From assembly GCA_973895155.1 (NCBI GenBank), contig OZ316893.1, positions 26,350,001-26,414,000 on the forward strand: a stretch of 64,000 nucleotides of DNA, in the 5' to 3' direction. Shown here in pieces: positions 36,501 through 47,719 of the stretch (position 1 is the stretch's first letter; every line of letters starts with the position of its first letter). Both the position numbers and the translations under genes were made by a program. The notes under the pieces are model-generated. The model saw only the letters and a list, made by a program, of their open reading frames with translations. It made no database searches and was not told the DNA's origin. Origin of the DNA: Marsupella aquatica. Its lineage: Eukaryota; Marchantiophyta.

Positions 36501-37719
36501 CTGTAACACTCCTCCCATCACTTTCTTCGTCCATATCTTCACCTCCGATAACGTACGTTTCTGTGAGAGGCTTAGCTGAGGATGGAAGTTGAGCATTTAC
36601 ACCGGTAACTTTGATGCCACTCCTCTCCAATTCCTCTTCATTGCCTGCAACGCCAGGAGGACCTGGGTGCTCTTCCACTATATCTAGCTTTGGAAGGTCA
36701 ACTGGATCGTCCTTGGAATTATCCCCACCTTCAGGAGGAACTGACTCTTGTGGTTGGTGCACAATTACCTCATCTCGCGAGGGAGTATCAACCTCACCCT
36801 TCTGTGCTACTCCTACCTGTTCACCAGCACTAGTAGCGAATACCTGCTCCGGGCCAGAGTGATCACCTGAGATTACAACCTCAATTTTAACTGCGTCCTC
36901 AACGTTCTCAACTGGAGCCAAGTCCGATGCCTGCTGCGAGACCTCTGTTTTAAAACTAGCGGAATCTACTGCTGTAAAAGACTTTGTGGCCTCTTCTGGA
37001 TCATGCTGTACCTCCTGGGAGTTAACTTTACTAACGTCCAATTCACTTATGGTCGGTACGATGGAGGAATTAGAAATGACGACATTGGCACCGTCTTCTA
37101 AGTTCTTTTGAGGCTGTTCTGCAGCTGACTCTGCTGCTACCTGAGGCTCTGTCAATTGTTTCTGAGCCTTTTCAAAATTCGCTCTAGCGAACCCAAAAAC
37201 ATTGTTCAGAAGGCTCGGTTCGGCGGCTTGCGAGCTCCCATTCTCGGTTATGTCCTTTGCCTGAATCACAGGAGAAACTGGAGGCTCCGTAGGCGGGGCG
37301 GGCCCACTTTTTTCTGCCACTGCCGGAGGTACTTTGAAAAGACAACACAAGGAAGCAACGAAACAAATACAAATCAGAGAAAGTGTCGAACTCAGATTAC
37401 TCAGATAAAAGAGACAGAGAAAAATCGAAAGTGGTCAGATTCACTCAGCATGCGCGCCGAAGCGTCCAAAAGACAAACAGCCGAAGTCGATACAAACTCT
37501 CTAGAAACCAATCTGAAAGCAACATTGCCAGATTCTTCGGCTATGCAGCTCCTGCAGATGGAAAATACCTTCACTGGACTCGCTAGTCTTCGCTTCGAAT
37601 CCGAGAGCAGAGTCAAAGTTCCGTTCAATATTCTTGACACTCTCCTGCAATTTATTCACAGCTCCTGCGAAGTCACTCAGATTTCCAAGATTGGTGGATA
37701 TCTTGCCAAGCCACGCCAT
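30543..37719 (-). CDS. GC5: Golgin candidate 5 / TMF1-like Golgi coiled-coil protein
   Basis: This is a long coiled-coil tether of the Golgi surface, homologous to animal TMF1; plant golgin candidate 5 binds RAB6/RABH-type GTPases. Eighteen exons with consistent phase run down the minus strand: 37719-37569, 37331-36265, 35958-35887, 35535-35461, 35108-34994, 34896-34835, 34701-34654, 34467-34183, 33791-33732, 33609-33526, 32898-32833, 32662-32564, 32412-32194, 32017-31900, 31783-31551, 31257-31198, 30996-30883 and 30677-30603. They total 1001 codons (Arabidopsis about 950). Markers are the start MAWLGKISTNLGNLSDFAGA, ALREEYQQRV, LTKERDMLRREQ, ESIRKDKAVTEAALQE, RAEQAQLSRSLEKERQRA, PSVSSAGSVEENFITQASMD and the C-terminal TMF motif RRRHTSALELMGERDEE...KQMYREQITMLV. 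Exon 2 is a variable acidic region. Reading on past 30603 reaches TAA at 30543 after 19 hydrophobic residues atypical of the family, so a further small exon is likely and the true end is uncertain. Confidence 0.9.
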
Positions 37720-37864
37720 TGTGCAAGCCTGTCCTGCCCTGTCCTGTCCTGCGTCAGCGCCGATAACTGGACGCTTTCTGGCTAGTTCCCTTGCTTGTTT
37801 GTTTGTCTACATATCCAAACTCTATCCCGTCCGATCTCTCCTACACATTTTCGGCAATGCAGCA

Positions 37865-38090
37865 GCTCCAGCATACAATTGAGCCCTAGGTCATCACTTT
37901 GCCTCACAGTTCGCTTTTTCAAGACAGATTGGTCGCCACCGCCCGAGAACATCTCGATCCCTATTAGACAAATGTAGCTCCCGCGTACAAGCTATCCCTA
38001 AGCCATCACCGAGACTTTTCCCAGGTCAGATTGGTCGCAGCCACCGCCAACCGAGAACATCCCGATCCTTATCTATCACGAAAATCCATA
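37865..38090. repeat. Tandem duplication in golgin promoter region
   Basis: CAGATTGGTCGCCACCGCCC GAGAACATCTCGATCC at about 37923 recurs as CAGATTGGTCGCAGCCACCG CCAACCGAGAACATCCCGAT at about 38030. Both are preceded by GCCCTAGGTCATCAC / CCCTAAGCCATCACC. The unit is about 110 bases, with two copies, upstream of the golgin start codon. Confidence 0.7.
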
Positions 38091-38186
38091 TCCTTCCTTG
38101 CAATGCAATGATAACCATCCTCTAGGCATCAACTTGTTTCAAGCCTCGTTCGATCTCCTCTTCCTCCGCTTTGCTTTGCTCCCTCT

Positions 38187-38867
38187 GTGATCGAACGATG
38201 CGGACGATTCTCCCGACGCTTCAAAACTCTGCAGCCGGGGAGAACACCACAACGGAATCCGGTAGTCGTCGTTGATCCATCTCCGACAAGCTACAATAAT
38301 ACTACTGTAGTGTTGTCGGCGAGCTCGCCAGCCAGCCGGATCGAGGAATTTGGGAAGAAGCCATCCGAACAAGATGCAGAGAGCTTAAAACAGCAACAAG
38401 ATGACCAAACGAGCAGTGACGACTCTTTTCTCATTCGATTGCGCGTTTCATGCGGTCAATCGCCAGTCACGCTTTCGTCGGACGAAAGATGCGTGACCAC
38501 AGCAGACAGGGGTACTGTGGAGACTAGAGAGACGCAGAGCAGCGGAAGTCGTCGACGGATCATCATCGTAATCATTGCAGAGCACGTAGCAGCTCGTGGG
38601 AATCACATTCATTCGTTCCTTCATTCATTTTCTTCGTTCATTCAATACTGTAGTGTGGTGTCGTGTATAACGGCTCCTCGTGTAGAGAATTGCTCCTCGA
38701 TCGTTCTCCTTGCGCATCGAGCTCTCTATGGTAAGTATGAAGCTCGTGTGTCTTCGTTCTCTGCAAGCTCATGTTCCTTCAGCACTCATTTTCTCCCCAA
38801 AGTATGCTCATGTTTCTCTATGTACTCATTTTCTCCCCAAAGTATGCTCATGTTTCTCGATGTGTAG
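38187..38867 (+). other. Open frame divergent from golgin gene, uncertain
   Basis: A 226-codon frame starting MIERCGRFSRRFKTLQPGRT. Its first 150 codons are Ser/Thr/Arg-rich without a recognisable domain. The rest is encoded by a 41-bp tandem repeat and looks spurious. It could be a first exon of a divergent gene or noncoding promoter sequence. I do not recognise it. Confidence 0.2.
38783..38864. repeat. 41-bp tandem duplication
   Basis: ACTCATTTTCTCCCCAAAGT ATGCTCATGTTTCTC occurs twice in direct succession. Confidence 0.85.
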
Positions 38868-38954
38868 TTTCAAAAACAAAAGGTCATTTCTTTTTCTCCC
38901 TATCTATCTGCATTTTACAAAGTCGCCCCCTCAAAAAGTATTGAGAGAGAAACC

Positions 38955-39138
38955 AATTGGCTTAGGTCAGTGGGCTAGGGGATTAGAGTGGAACTTAAAG
39001 GTCCCAGGTTCAAACCTCCCCTTCACACACAGGGGTGTGGAAGGTACATGTGTGTGGGCAGGGTTGGTATTGTGTGACGAGGTCTGATTATTTCCTTGGC
39101 CCCTCATTGCCCTCTTTGTGGCCCTGAATGAATCCCTG
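38955..39138 (+). mobile_element. tRNA-derived SINE
   Basis: An A box (TAGGTCAGTGGG, 38963-38974) and a B box (GGTTCAAACCT, 39007-39017) are spaced as in an internal RNA polymerase III promoter and match the consensus with one or two changes. The tRNA part cannot fold as a real tRNA gene (no matching acceptor stem seen), so it is the head of a SINE. A tRNA-unrelated body (CACACAGGGGTGTGGAAGGT ... GTGGCCCTGAATGAATCCC) follows. Confidence 0.65.
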
Positions 39139-39152
39139 AATGGGTTCAACAC

Positions 39153-39290
39153 CCCCTTCACACACAGGGGTGTGGAAGGTACATGTGTGTGGGTGGGATT
39201 GGTATTGTGTGTACTGGATACGAGGTCTGATTATCTCCTCCGCCCCTGATTGCCCACTTTGTGGCCCTGAATGAATCCCTTAATGAATCC
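39153..39290 (+). mobile_element. Second copy of SINE body, no tRNA head
   Basis: TTCACACACAGGGGTGTGGA AGGTACATGTGTGTGGG and GAGGTCTGATTATCTCC through GGCCCTGAATGAATCCCTTA repeat the body of the preceding SINE in the same orientation, with a few changes and a 12-base insertion. A and B boxes are missing. Confidence 0.75.
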
Positions 39291-39929
39291 TCTCTCCTTC
39301 CTGGTGCAGGTCTTGTCTAATCCATGGGGGCTCACCCTGAAATGGGTTCACTACAAAGATGTCTGTCACTACTGGGGTGGGAGAGGGTGCGGAGAGTCAA
39401 GTAAGTGTTCTTCCTCAATTCCTTTCAAGACAAAAAAACGGTAGTAAGAAACCATTTGTTTACCTATCCTCATTTCAAACTAAATGAATAAATAAATTTC
39501 CCCTTTTGTACATGAGTATGGTGGTCAGGCAATTGGATGGGAATGATACATTCTTGCTAGTGTAACAAAGTAATGTAAAAAACCCTTTGGGTACTATGGA
39601 TAGAGGAGTAACAAGAGAACATAAGAAACCCTTCAACCTCCATTCTTGCCTGGTAGTCCATGACTTTTGTACCAGACTTCAATTCATGATTTTGTGTCCA
39701 TAATAACACCAAATATGAAAAATGGGAACAACATGCACTTGAGAAGTTACAGGCAGGGCATATCTAGCACCAGCAAGAGCTATTGCAATTTCTTTGTGGC
39801 ACTTGCCTACAAACAGGCTTTCTCATTGCTGCCAAAAGATTTGGCAAATTGGATATGGTGCCTAAACGAGGGATTGCTCCAACTTGTTGAATGAAACCAA
39901 GCTTACATAAGGTTGGGGTCCTCCAAGGA

Positions 39930-40290
39930 ATTTGTTCTCTTTCTCTCCCCCGAATAAGCTCATGTCTCCTCTTTTGGTCTCTTTGTCTCCCTCTACTCAG
40001 CTCATCACTCTTGTTTCTCTATCTGCGCAAGCACAATCATGTCTCATCCTTCTGTCTCTTACTCTTCCCCGAACAAGCTCATGTCTCCACTTTCACTTTG
40101 TTGTGCTCCCCCAAGCAAGCTTACTTTTCTTCTTTTGCTCCCAAAGGATGCTCATGATGGTGTTTTCTTTCTCACTTTTTGCCTCCTCCAAGCAAGGTCA
40201 TGCCTCTTTGATCTTTCTCTCTTTGTCTCCCCCAAATAAGCTCCAGTAGCTTCTTTTGCTCTCTTTCTCTCCTCCAAGGAAGCTAGTGTT
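39930..40290. repeat. Pyrimidine-rich degenerate repeat
   Basis: Repeated CTCTTTCTCTCCCCC-like runs alternate with GAACAAGCTCATGTCTCC / GAATAAGCTCATGTCTCC / AGCAAGGTCATGCCTC. It is related in style to the repeat at 38783 and opens overlapping Ser/Leu/Phe-rich frames that are not genes. Confidence 0.65.
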
Positions 40291-40333
40291 TCTTATTTCT
40301 TCATCCCCTCCTTTCCTTCTTTCAGTGGTGGAT

Positions 40334-40810
40334 TTCCCTTAGTGTCGCGACCACCGCGGCTCACGACTTCGGCTCGCCCTTGGCTCCCAGGGAGACACCA
40401 CTCCCCTCATATATGCTTCTGGAGACCTGCCACCCCCAGACCAGCTTTTGTCCCTAAACATTTGGCCCCCAACTCGGATCCCATCGCACATATTGGGCGC
40501 GCCACCAACTAGCAACGCCCATAACTTTCTTGATAGGCATCCGCCTTAGCCCGTTGTGATCGCGCTGACCCGGTGCTCATGCCTAGGCCCTCAGGTCTGA
40601 TCGCCGCTCGGGGCCCCCCAACCGGCCCAACCCGGATCGGGCCACAACTTGCGCCCCAAGCGTCCGTTGCCCATGGCGTCAACTCCATTGGCCTTGGGCC
40701 CAAGAGGAGCTCACACTCAAGCCCTCAGAACTCAAAGTCTATTTGGAGGTCCGGACGGCCGTCTTTGAGCCTGGCCCATTTCCCCTTGACCCGACCAGCT
40801 ACCCGCTAGT
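40334..40810 (+). repeat. GC-rich direct repeat, copy 1 (LTR-like?)
   Basis: Starts TTCCCTTAGTGTCGCGACCA, continues CGGCTCACGACTTCGGCTCG, CATATATGCTTCTGGAGA, GCCCATAACTTTCT, CATGCCTAGGCCCTCAG and ends near CTTGACCCGACCAGC. It matches 41733-42215 in the same order and orientation. GC content is clearly above the surroundings. The arrangement recalls LTRs of a retroelement, but no TG...CA ends, primer-binding site or pol domains were seen in the intervening 0.9 kb. Confidence 0.75.
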
Positions 40811-41732
40811 CCAAGTCCTTAGTGTGTGTCCCCAGCTTGGCTCCTTGCCTCGCTAGTGCCACGTCTCATTGCCCACAAGTCTCCCCATGCTAAGTCCTCC
40901 CCGGATGGCCTATCCGGGCCTGGACCATAAGGGAGCTCGGCGTCGGAGTCAGCGATGCTGGAGCTAAGTATTAAGGTAGTCAAGTTCCGCGACTTGCCCG
41001 AATGCCTCCACGAAAGTCCTTGAGCAAGCAACTTGATGCCCTTCACACCATTTACGACCACTCTCATACAAAGCCACACTTGCTCCCTAACACGACCGTT
41101 GCTCAACGGTCCTCATTGTCTGCACAAGCAACCAAGTACCTCGATAAGTAACACAACAGGATATAGATCTCCCAAGTCTAGCATCCTAACTGAAGCTCAA
41201 CAGACATTGGTAAGTAAGTTAGCGATAGGTCCTCCTGTTGCCATAAGCCAAAACCAAAACCGGCACCCACTATTCGTCCAGAACAACCCCTCTTTGAGTG
41301 CGTCCCGGGTTCCCCCTCGTACCTATCAGTCACCAACTGACCGCCCTGCCCCCAGGACATGCTCAAGGCCCAAATAGCGTAGCTTGTCCCAACATGTCGG
41401 GACCAGAATGGCCCCGACTCTAGCAACCAACTCCCGACTCTCACCCCACCAATAGCCTAGGGGCCAAATGCCCTTGAAACTCAACCTCCATGCATACTTG
41501 GCCCTGCCTCCCCAATGCAAGCTCCCTTGGGAGACTGAACGCGACTTCGCTGCTGTTTCGACAGGGATTGGCAAGCGGGCGAGATAGCTCCTGCAAACCC
41601 CAAGAACCCATGGCACCCCTAGACCCAGCTGAGCTCAAGAGAATGTAGCCCTCCTAGGAGATTTCCAACGCACCCAAGAAGTCATCCCAACGGCCTTCCC
41701 GATGGGAAGTTATCGTCATCTCCATTTGGCGT

Positions 41733-42215
41733 TTTCCCTTAGTGTCGCGACCGCCACGGCTCACGACTTTGGCTCGCCCTTAGCCCCAAGGGAGACACCA
41801 TTTCTCTCATATATGCTTATGGAGAACTGCCACCCCCGGACCCACTTTGGTCCCCAAATTTTGGCCCCCTACCTAGACACCAACCCGCATGTCTGGATGC
41901 TCCACCGGCTGGCTATGCCCATAACTTTCTAGTTATGCGTCCGTAGGCGGGAGTGTCTTAGCCCATTGTGATTGGGCCAACCCAATGCTCATGCCTAGGC
42001 CCTCAGAACCCGTCGTCGCCCGGGACCCCCGATTGGCGAAACCTGGGTCGGGCCATAACTTGTGCCCCAAGCGTCTGTTGCACATGGATTAAACTTCATT
42101 TGTCTTGGGCCCAAGTGGGGCTCTCACTCAAGCCCTCATAACTCAAAGTCCATCCGGGATTCCGGATGGTTGACCTTGAATCCAGCCCTTTCCCCTGACC
42201 CGACCAGCCCTTAGC
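41733..42215 (+). repeat. GC-rich direct repeat, copy 2 (LTR-like?)
   Basis: Partner of 40334-40810: TTCCCTTAGTGTCGCGACCG, CATATATGCTTATGGAGA, GCCCATAACTTTCT, TGCTCATGCCTAGGCCCTCA and CCCTGACCCGACCAGC. Differences are mostly C-to-T or G-to-A, as expected of decaying methylated repeats. The sequence between the copies (40811-41732) shows no recognisable protein. Confidence 0.75.
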
Positions 42216-43024
42216 TAGTCTAGGGAATTTCCCACATCCTTGCTGTTACATGTACCCACCTCCTCCCTTTCAAGCTAAAGAAAGATATTTCATGTTATCA
42301 CTCTATGCAACAATTGCGGATGGCTACTAATAGTTAAAATAACTTTGTAAAAGGGTCTCCCAACTTGAAAGTTCCAACCACTTCCCTTGGTCATAGGGAT
42401 CCAAGGCCTACTCTTTTCCCTCCAAACACATTGTGCATAGAAAGGGAGGCTTTGACCTGTTGGATGACAAGCCAACACTCTCTAGCCCACTGATCAATTC
42501 CCATTACTTCCTCCTCCTACCTTTTAGCCCTCTCATTTTCTGGCTTCATTCAGGATCCCTTGCATTGTGTAGTCTTCTTTGTTGTTACATCTTTCTTCAG
42601 TATTATCACCCCACAACAAAGACCGCTTCAAGTTGAACCATAAGATTCATTTTCCGCTACTAACTTAAGGAGTGAGTTGAAGGACGGGATAGGTTCAGAT
42701 ACCAGGCGCATTTGGTAGACCTTAGAACGATCTAAGAAACCTAAACAAAGCATGTCCGTCATTTAGTGAATATGAGTGCATGTCGGAGTGTCTTGGCGAA
42801 TCTTCGTGATTATGCCAGATTTCCTTCGGCAAATTTAGTACTTCCCCAGTCTCTACTGGCTCTTCACTTTGAGCTCAATAAGCCCCTGTAACCTATGATT
42901 CAAATCCTTGTAAGGAAATGAGGGTACATGAGTCCATCTAGATGTGTACTGGTGGATTTTACTCGGTGATTAGACCCAAATTCCTTTGGCAGATTAGTAG
43001 GCGGCCACTTTCGTAGGGCACGCT

Positions 43025-43200
43025 GTCGAGTCCATGATGTGGGATCATTGTCAGTCTTCATGCAACTTTAGTTGCACACAGGGCAGTTCTTGTTATTTCA
43101 CGGCTTTGATAGCTCGAGTCCATGATACGGGATCATTGTCTGTCGTCTTACAACTTTAATCGCACGCAGGGCAGTTCCTGTTATTTCACGATTTTGATAA
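43025..43200. repeat. 87-bp tandem duplication
   Basis: TCGAGTCCATGATGTGGGAT CATTGTC ... CAGGGCAGTTCTTGTTATTT CACG is followed at once by TCGAGTCCATGATACGGGAT ... CAGGGCAGTTCCTGTTATTT CACG. Confidence 0.85.
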
Positions 43201-43279
43201 CATAGACTTTCTGCTGTTATACTGAACTCATTCGAACTTGAACATAAAAAATTGCTGTCAGAGTGGACTCATCCTAGAC

Positions 43280-43460
43280 AAGTTGGAGAGCAACTCATTC
43301 TATCACTTGGACAAGCTTTTTCATTCTCTCACTTGGGCAAGCTTTTCTGCTGTCAGTCACATGTTCACTTGCGATCGGAACTCATTCTATCACTTGGACA
43401 AGCTTTTTCATTCTATCACTTGGGCAAGCTTTTCTGCTGTCAGTCACTAGTTCACTTTCG
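43280..43460. repeat. Nested tandem repeat
   Basis: AACTCATTCTATCACTTGGA CAAGCTTTTTCATTCT followed by CACTTGGGCAAGCTTTTCTG CTGTCAGTCAC occurs twice, about 90 bases apart. Inside each copy is a short internal repeat of CACTTGG(A/G)CAAGCTTTT. Confidence 0.85.
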
Positions 43461-44721
43461 ATTGGAACAGCCTATTCCGATCGCAAATGAAGTCATTCTA
43501 ACTTGGACAAGGTGGAGAGCCTGTTTCCGCAATGAAATCTTCTTAACTTCGACAAGTCGGAGGCACTGAATTCGTTCGTGCGGAAAGTTCCTCAAGTGCT
43601 CGCACGAAATCACGCGAGGAGTACGAAGCCCACGTTGTCATTGAGTTAATGAGCCAGTGCACAGCGACGGTAGCAGTAGTGCTTTACATTGTTTGAGCAG
43701 CCTAAGAGCCCAAACGACTGCATATTTGCCACTTAGACGATTTAACCTCGGAGACTGGAGATCCACAGAAATGATCGATCCAGAGAAATGGACCAAAAGC
43801 ATAAAACTTGACGGCACTGGTATGTCTGTAAGAGTGAAAGAAATGGATCCATTCCAACTACCGAAGTAAAGTGATATCCTTAGTGCATCTCAATCCCTCT
43901 TAACGGCAATCCCTAAGCTATTGACTCAAGGGTTGGAAACGTGCAGAAATCATCATCAGAAGAGCTGTAGCTACTGAAGCTGTCGCTCTCTACTTTCAAC
44001 GCGGTCTGCCCCTACTTAGTAGTCTTTCAATGTCATTCAGTCCATTCCAGATTTTCTCTCCTCCGACATTTTAATCAGAAAGGAAAGAATAGAATCCAAG
44101 AGATGCATAAGTTCAAGTACTTCTATCGTAAGTCATTACACTTAATCACTCAACATCGCAAGACAAAACTCTCAGAAGTGGGGAAGCGTTTCACAACAGC
44201 ATATTCCAACAAGATTAAAGTGGGCACGATTCTCACGAAATGAGTATGTAGAACCCTAGTATTTCCCCTAGTTCCCTATTGAACAATCTGTGCAGGAGAC
44301 AAAGACAATTGAAAAACTCGGTTCAACATGAGCATCAATAATTGAATAGCGCAAAATTAGATCGTCTCTACAACTTGGATGGCCCAATCTATCTGTTAGT
44401 GGAGAAGTTGTGTCGTCATTCTGGAAAGACTTCCGTTTCACACCTTTTAAGTAAGATGCATCCAACCTAGTCTTAATGCCTCCGCGCCGAGCTTCCTTTT
44501 CTCTATGTTTCAAAGGTTTTACTTTACTGTTGGAGTGAAGAATTCAAACTACTTCGTCTTTGAGCCTTTCTTCACAAAGCAGAGTCATATTGTTCCAAAA
44601 ACACTCAGGAGCCACACCTAACATCTGCAACCTCATCTTTTTATTACTCAATGCAGTTACCTACGAAAGCAGAACAAAAATTTGCTGTAAACCGGGCCTA
44701 TGCTTTACTTGAGGTAACAAC
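43461..44721. other. Spacer downstream of RPL7
   Basis: No gene supported. The ORFs at 43657 (+) and 44268 (-) have no domain. The last few hundred bases before 44722 are the likely 3' UTR and terminator region of the minus-strand RPL7 gene. Confidence 0.45.
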
Positions 44722-45453
44722 CTAATTCATGCGACGGATTAGATTGTTGAGCTTGAGCTCCCGGTTTCCAGCGTCTCCGTTCTCGATGTAGTGATTCCTC
44801 TTCTTTTTCAGACCACCCAGGGGTGCACTCAACTTGAACGGCCACAGGAAGTTGTTAGCCTCCTTGAAATGTGGCCCCACTGTATAAATCTCGTGGATGA
44901 GGTCTTCGATACAGATGATACCGAACTTACCCAAGGCCTGCTCGATAACAGAGTTGTCGGTCAAGGCAGTGCGGGCCTTATTGAGCTTCCCGTAACCGCG
45001 CTTGTAGATGAGCTCCCTGACGCTCTTCAGATTAGGGTATCCATAAGTCACATACGGCTCCACCCTTTGCAGCATGTTGACGGTGGCCTTGTTCACCTTC
45101 ATGAAGACGCCGTTGAAGATCTGCCTCAGACGCAGAAGCTGGAGGATCTTGCGGGTCTTCGGGTGCATGTCATTGATACCACGGATACGAATAACGAACA
45201 GCAGCTTCGCCTCCGCCTCCACGTAAAACCCACCCTTGAGCTTCGCCTCGCGCTTCAGGCTGATCAAATCCGACTCCTCCTTCTTGTATTCCTTGAGGTA
45301 CTCTTCCGTCTGCTTGAAAATCACCTTCCGATCGCTCCGGCTCTTGGCCTTTGCCGCATCCTGCTCCTCCTTCTTAGCCAGCGCCCACTGCTCGTCTCTC
45401 TTCCGCTTCTTCAAAACGGATTCGGGCACCATCGCCGCCGCCTCCGAGCTCAT
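44722..45453 (-). CDS. RPL7: 60S ribosomal protein L7 (uL30)
   Basis: A complete 243-residue protein, essentially the family's usual plant length. The N-terminal basic extension reads [20 protein letters not shown]. The core has [69 protein letters not shown] and the terminal [20 protein letters not shown], ending RRMN. It is a structural protein of the large cytosolic ribosomal subunit. The whole coding region is one exon, whereas plant RPL7 genes I know of are interrupted by introns; an intron in the 5' UTR is possible. No poly(A) remnant or target-site duplication was noticed, so it may have lost introns or be an old retrocopy. The ORF is uninterrupted and upstream promoter motifs are present, so it is probably active. 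Confidence 0.96.
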   Translation of the reverse strand: MSSEAAAMVPESVLKKRKRDEQWALAKKEEQDAAKAKSRSDRKVIFKQTEEYLKEYKKEESDLISLKREAKLKGGFYVEAEAKLLFVIRIRGINDMHPKTRKILQLLRLRQIFNGVFMKVNKATVNMLQRVEPYVTYGYPNLKSVRELIYKRGYGKLNKARTALTDNSVIEQALGKFGIICIEDLIHEIYTVGPHFKEANNFLWPFKLSAPLGGLKKKRNHYIENGDAGNRELKLNNLIRRMN

Positions 45454-45700
45454 TTTCGTCTGAGCACGTATTCAGCTCGAGAAAATGCGAACGACTGAAC
45501 GAGACACAGCCTCGTTCAAATTTGCAAAGAATCAGAACAAAGCTGCGCGGAGCTTCCACACAATGCCTCGACCTACTACTGTCGTTGCGGACGAATTGAC
45601 GAACCCAACAAGCGAGCGAGGGACGGAGAGAGCGGAACGAGGGGCAGCGCTCCTGCACCAACACCACACCGAGCGAAAGGAAGAGCAACAGGGGATGCTC

Positions 45701-45756
45701 TAGGGTTTGTTGTGGCCGGAACTCTCTCCCGCCGGCCTCACGATGGTCTAGGGTTT
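45701..45756 (-). promoter_or_regulatory. Two telo-boxes upstream of RPL7
   Basis: AAACCCTA on the minus strand occurs at 45701-45708 and 45749-45756, about 250 and 300 bases before the RPL7 start codon. Telo-boxes are characteristic of plant ribosomal-protein and other translation-related promoters, where they support expression in dividing cells. Their position and orientation fit this gene. Confidence 0.75.
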
Positions 45757-45829
45757 CTGGCGGTGTGCCAAACCTTTGCTCTGTCCAGTAAAAAAAACCT
45801 ACATAACAATCCATTTTATGAGTTTTACT

Positions 45830-47540
45830 TAATTTCTTTTAAATAAAAGTGAAAGCGCACCTAATCATTCTGAAGAAAAAAGCACCTAATGAGGGTCTCT
45901 CCCTCCTGGTACTGGGTATGACCCCCCTTGTGGGCTACCCTAAAGACTTGCATGCTCCAGAGTTGGATGGGTAGCTTTAGGTATTCAAGGCAAAGAACAA
46001 AACTGAATGTGCTCAAACCAGTTTTCTTTGTTTCTCTAATTTTGGTCACATTCTTGCTCAAAATTTCATGGCACAACTTATCTGTATCATAGTTAGTTAG
46101 TGGACCATGTTCTTAAGTATGAACCTAACACTACTTTAGTATTAATAGTGAACCATATTGGATTAGTGAACAATTCTTAGTCTGTAAATATTCAACGCTC
46201 CAAATTTCATCATTCTCATGCAACAATGACCTATGATCTTGGTTTACAATTATTTTTTCTGATTTCAACATAAGTAAGTGTTCTAGTATAACAACAAATT
46301 TTAGATTCTTTCTTTGTCTCTTTGTCACAAACTAGCTCACAAAATGTTCCCAGGATGACATTTACTCAATATTCTCCACAATTCTCCATTATTCCAAATT
46401 TTTTGGAGTTTCACAAAATCCTTTCAGTTAAACAAAATTTCAGTTGTTTTTCAGTAGAAACAGAATTTCCACTTGAGATGATAAAATTGTGGCTAAAAAC
46501 TTCTTTGATGCATCCTAGGATTTACATACCCCGGCAGCACAGTGAACAGCATTATGAAACGCAAAAAGAAACTGCCTAACTTAAAATATTGCCCATTTTA
46601 AGTGCGCACCGTCATCTAACCATCAACATCTGATCCCATCAATCAATCTAGGAATTCCACCGGCATGCACCTTTTCTTGTGACCATTGTGGACTGTCATC
46701 CGCCGTCCAACTTTGTTCCCCCACTCTTTGTTTTACTTTTGAATTTTTGGTTTTTTATGGTCCCCAGGTTTAGCTGCTTTTGTTGGTCTCACGTCAAAAC
46801 ACTAAGAAGCATGTCTGTTTTTTTACCCTATACATGCACATTCCTATTTGTGATAATTGATGATGTATTTGCATAAATGTAGGGAATTTGGAAGACACTT
46901 TCCATGGGGGTCCATAATTAGTGACCAAAGTCTATGTTCATAGCCTCCTCTGTAAGGTAAAGAAAATATCCTAAATTATTTGAGAACACAAATATTTGAT
47001 TTATACAAAGTTTGAGAGTAGGGACTGGCGTGAGAGTCTAGGGAGCCCTTCCTATGCATCCCCATTGGTATTCACTTAAGTACAACTAGCACAACTCATA
47101 CAAAAGAACATTTGAAGTATTTTCCTACCAAATTTGCCAAGTATTCACGGGGTTAAGAGGGCATTCTATGGTTTCGTTATGGAGAATCTCACTTGAGCTT
47201 TTCAATTTTCTAATATCTTATGAGCTTTTGGTCATAAGATATTACCCCTCTTGCTGAACAATCTCTCCAAGAATGTTTGACAAGACCAAGTGAAGTAATA
47301 CTGATGGGATCCCAAAACTAGTCTCACTCCTGTATCCCAGGGTATTGTAGTGAGGAATAATACAACCATATTCCAAAATACCCAAGGAAGTTATGGGGAT
47401 GGGATAGAAGAAAACACAGAGGAGAGGTTTGTTCAGTCTAATTGTGATGGAAGACCTGTTTGGCCATGGAACTGGTTAATTTAACTGGTTACTTAAATTA
47501 ACGCTTCAAGCTTCTAATTGTGAGTTCATGTGCTATGCTT
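45830..47540. other. AT-rich spacer
   Basis: No gene, clear repeat or RNA gene seen. Short ORFs only. Confidence 0.4.
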
Positions 47541-47544
47541 TTTG

Positions 47545-47707
47545 TGCCCTCAACCCTTTAAGGGCTGATGGAATAGTGCCTTAGGGGTAGAGAGTGAAGT
47601 GCCCTCAACTCCTTAAGGGTGATGGAACAGCGCCTTAAGGGTTGAGAGTGATGTGCCCTGAACTCTCAAGGGCTGATGGAACAATGCCATAGGGTTTAAG
47701 AGTGACG
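47545..47707. repeat. Three tandem copies of a 55-bp unit
   Basis: TGCCCTCAACCCTTTAAGGG CTGATGGAATAGTGCCTTAG starts at 47545. Variants start at 47600 and 47654, each ending in TAGAGAGTGA or TTGAGAGTGA. CCTTTAAGGG-type and GCCTTAAGGG palindromes within each unit make short hairpins. Confidence 0.9.
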
Positions 47708-47719
47708 TCGATATAATTT

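Noticed and set aside
38963-39017. Possible functional tRNA gene
   Set aside because: A and B boxes are present, but no acceptor stem or complete cloverleaf is seen; a SINE head fits better.
44791-45498. 235-codon plus-strand ORF opposite RPL7
   Set aside because: Antisense shadow of a highly conserved ribosomal protein gene.
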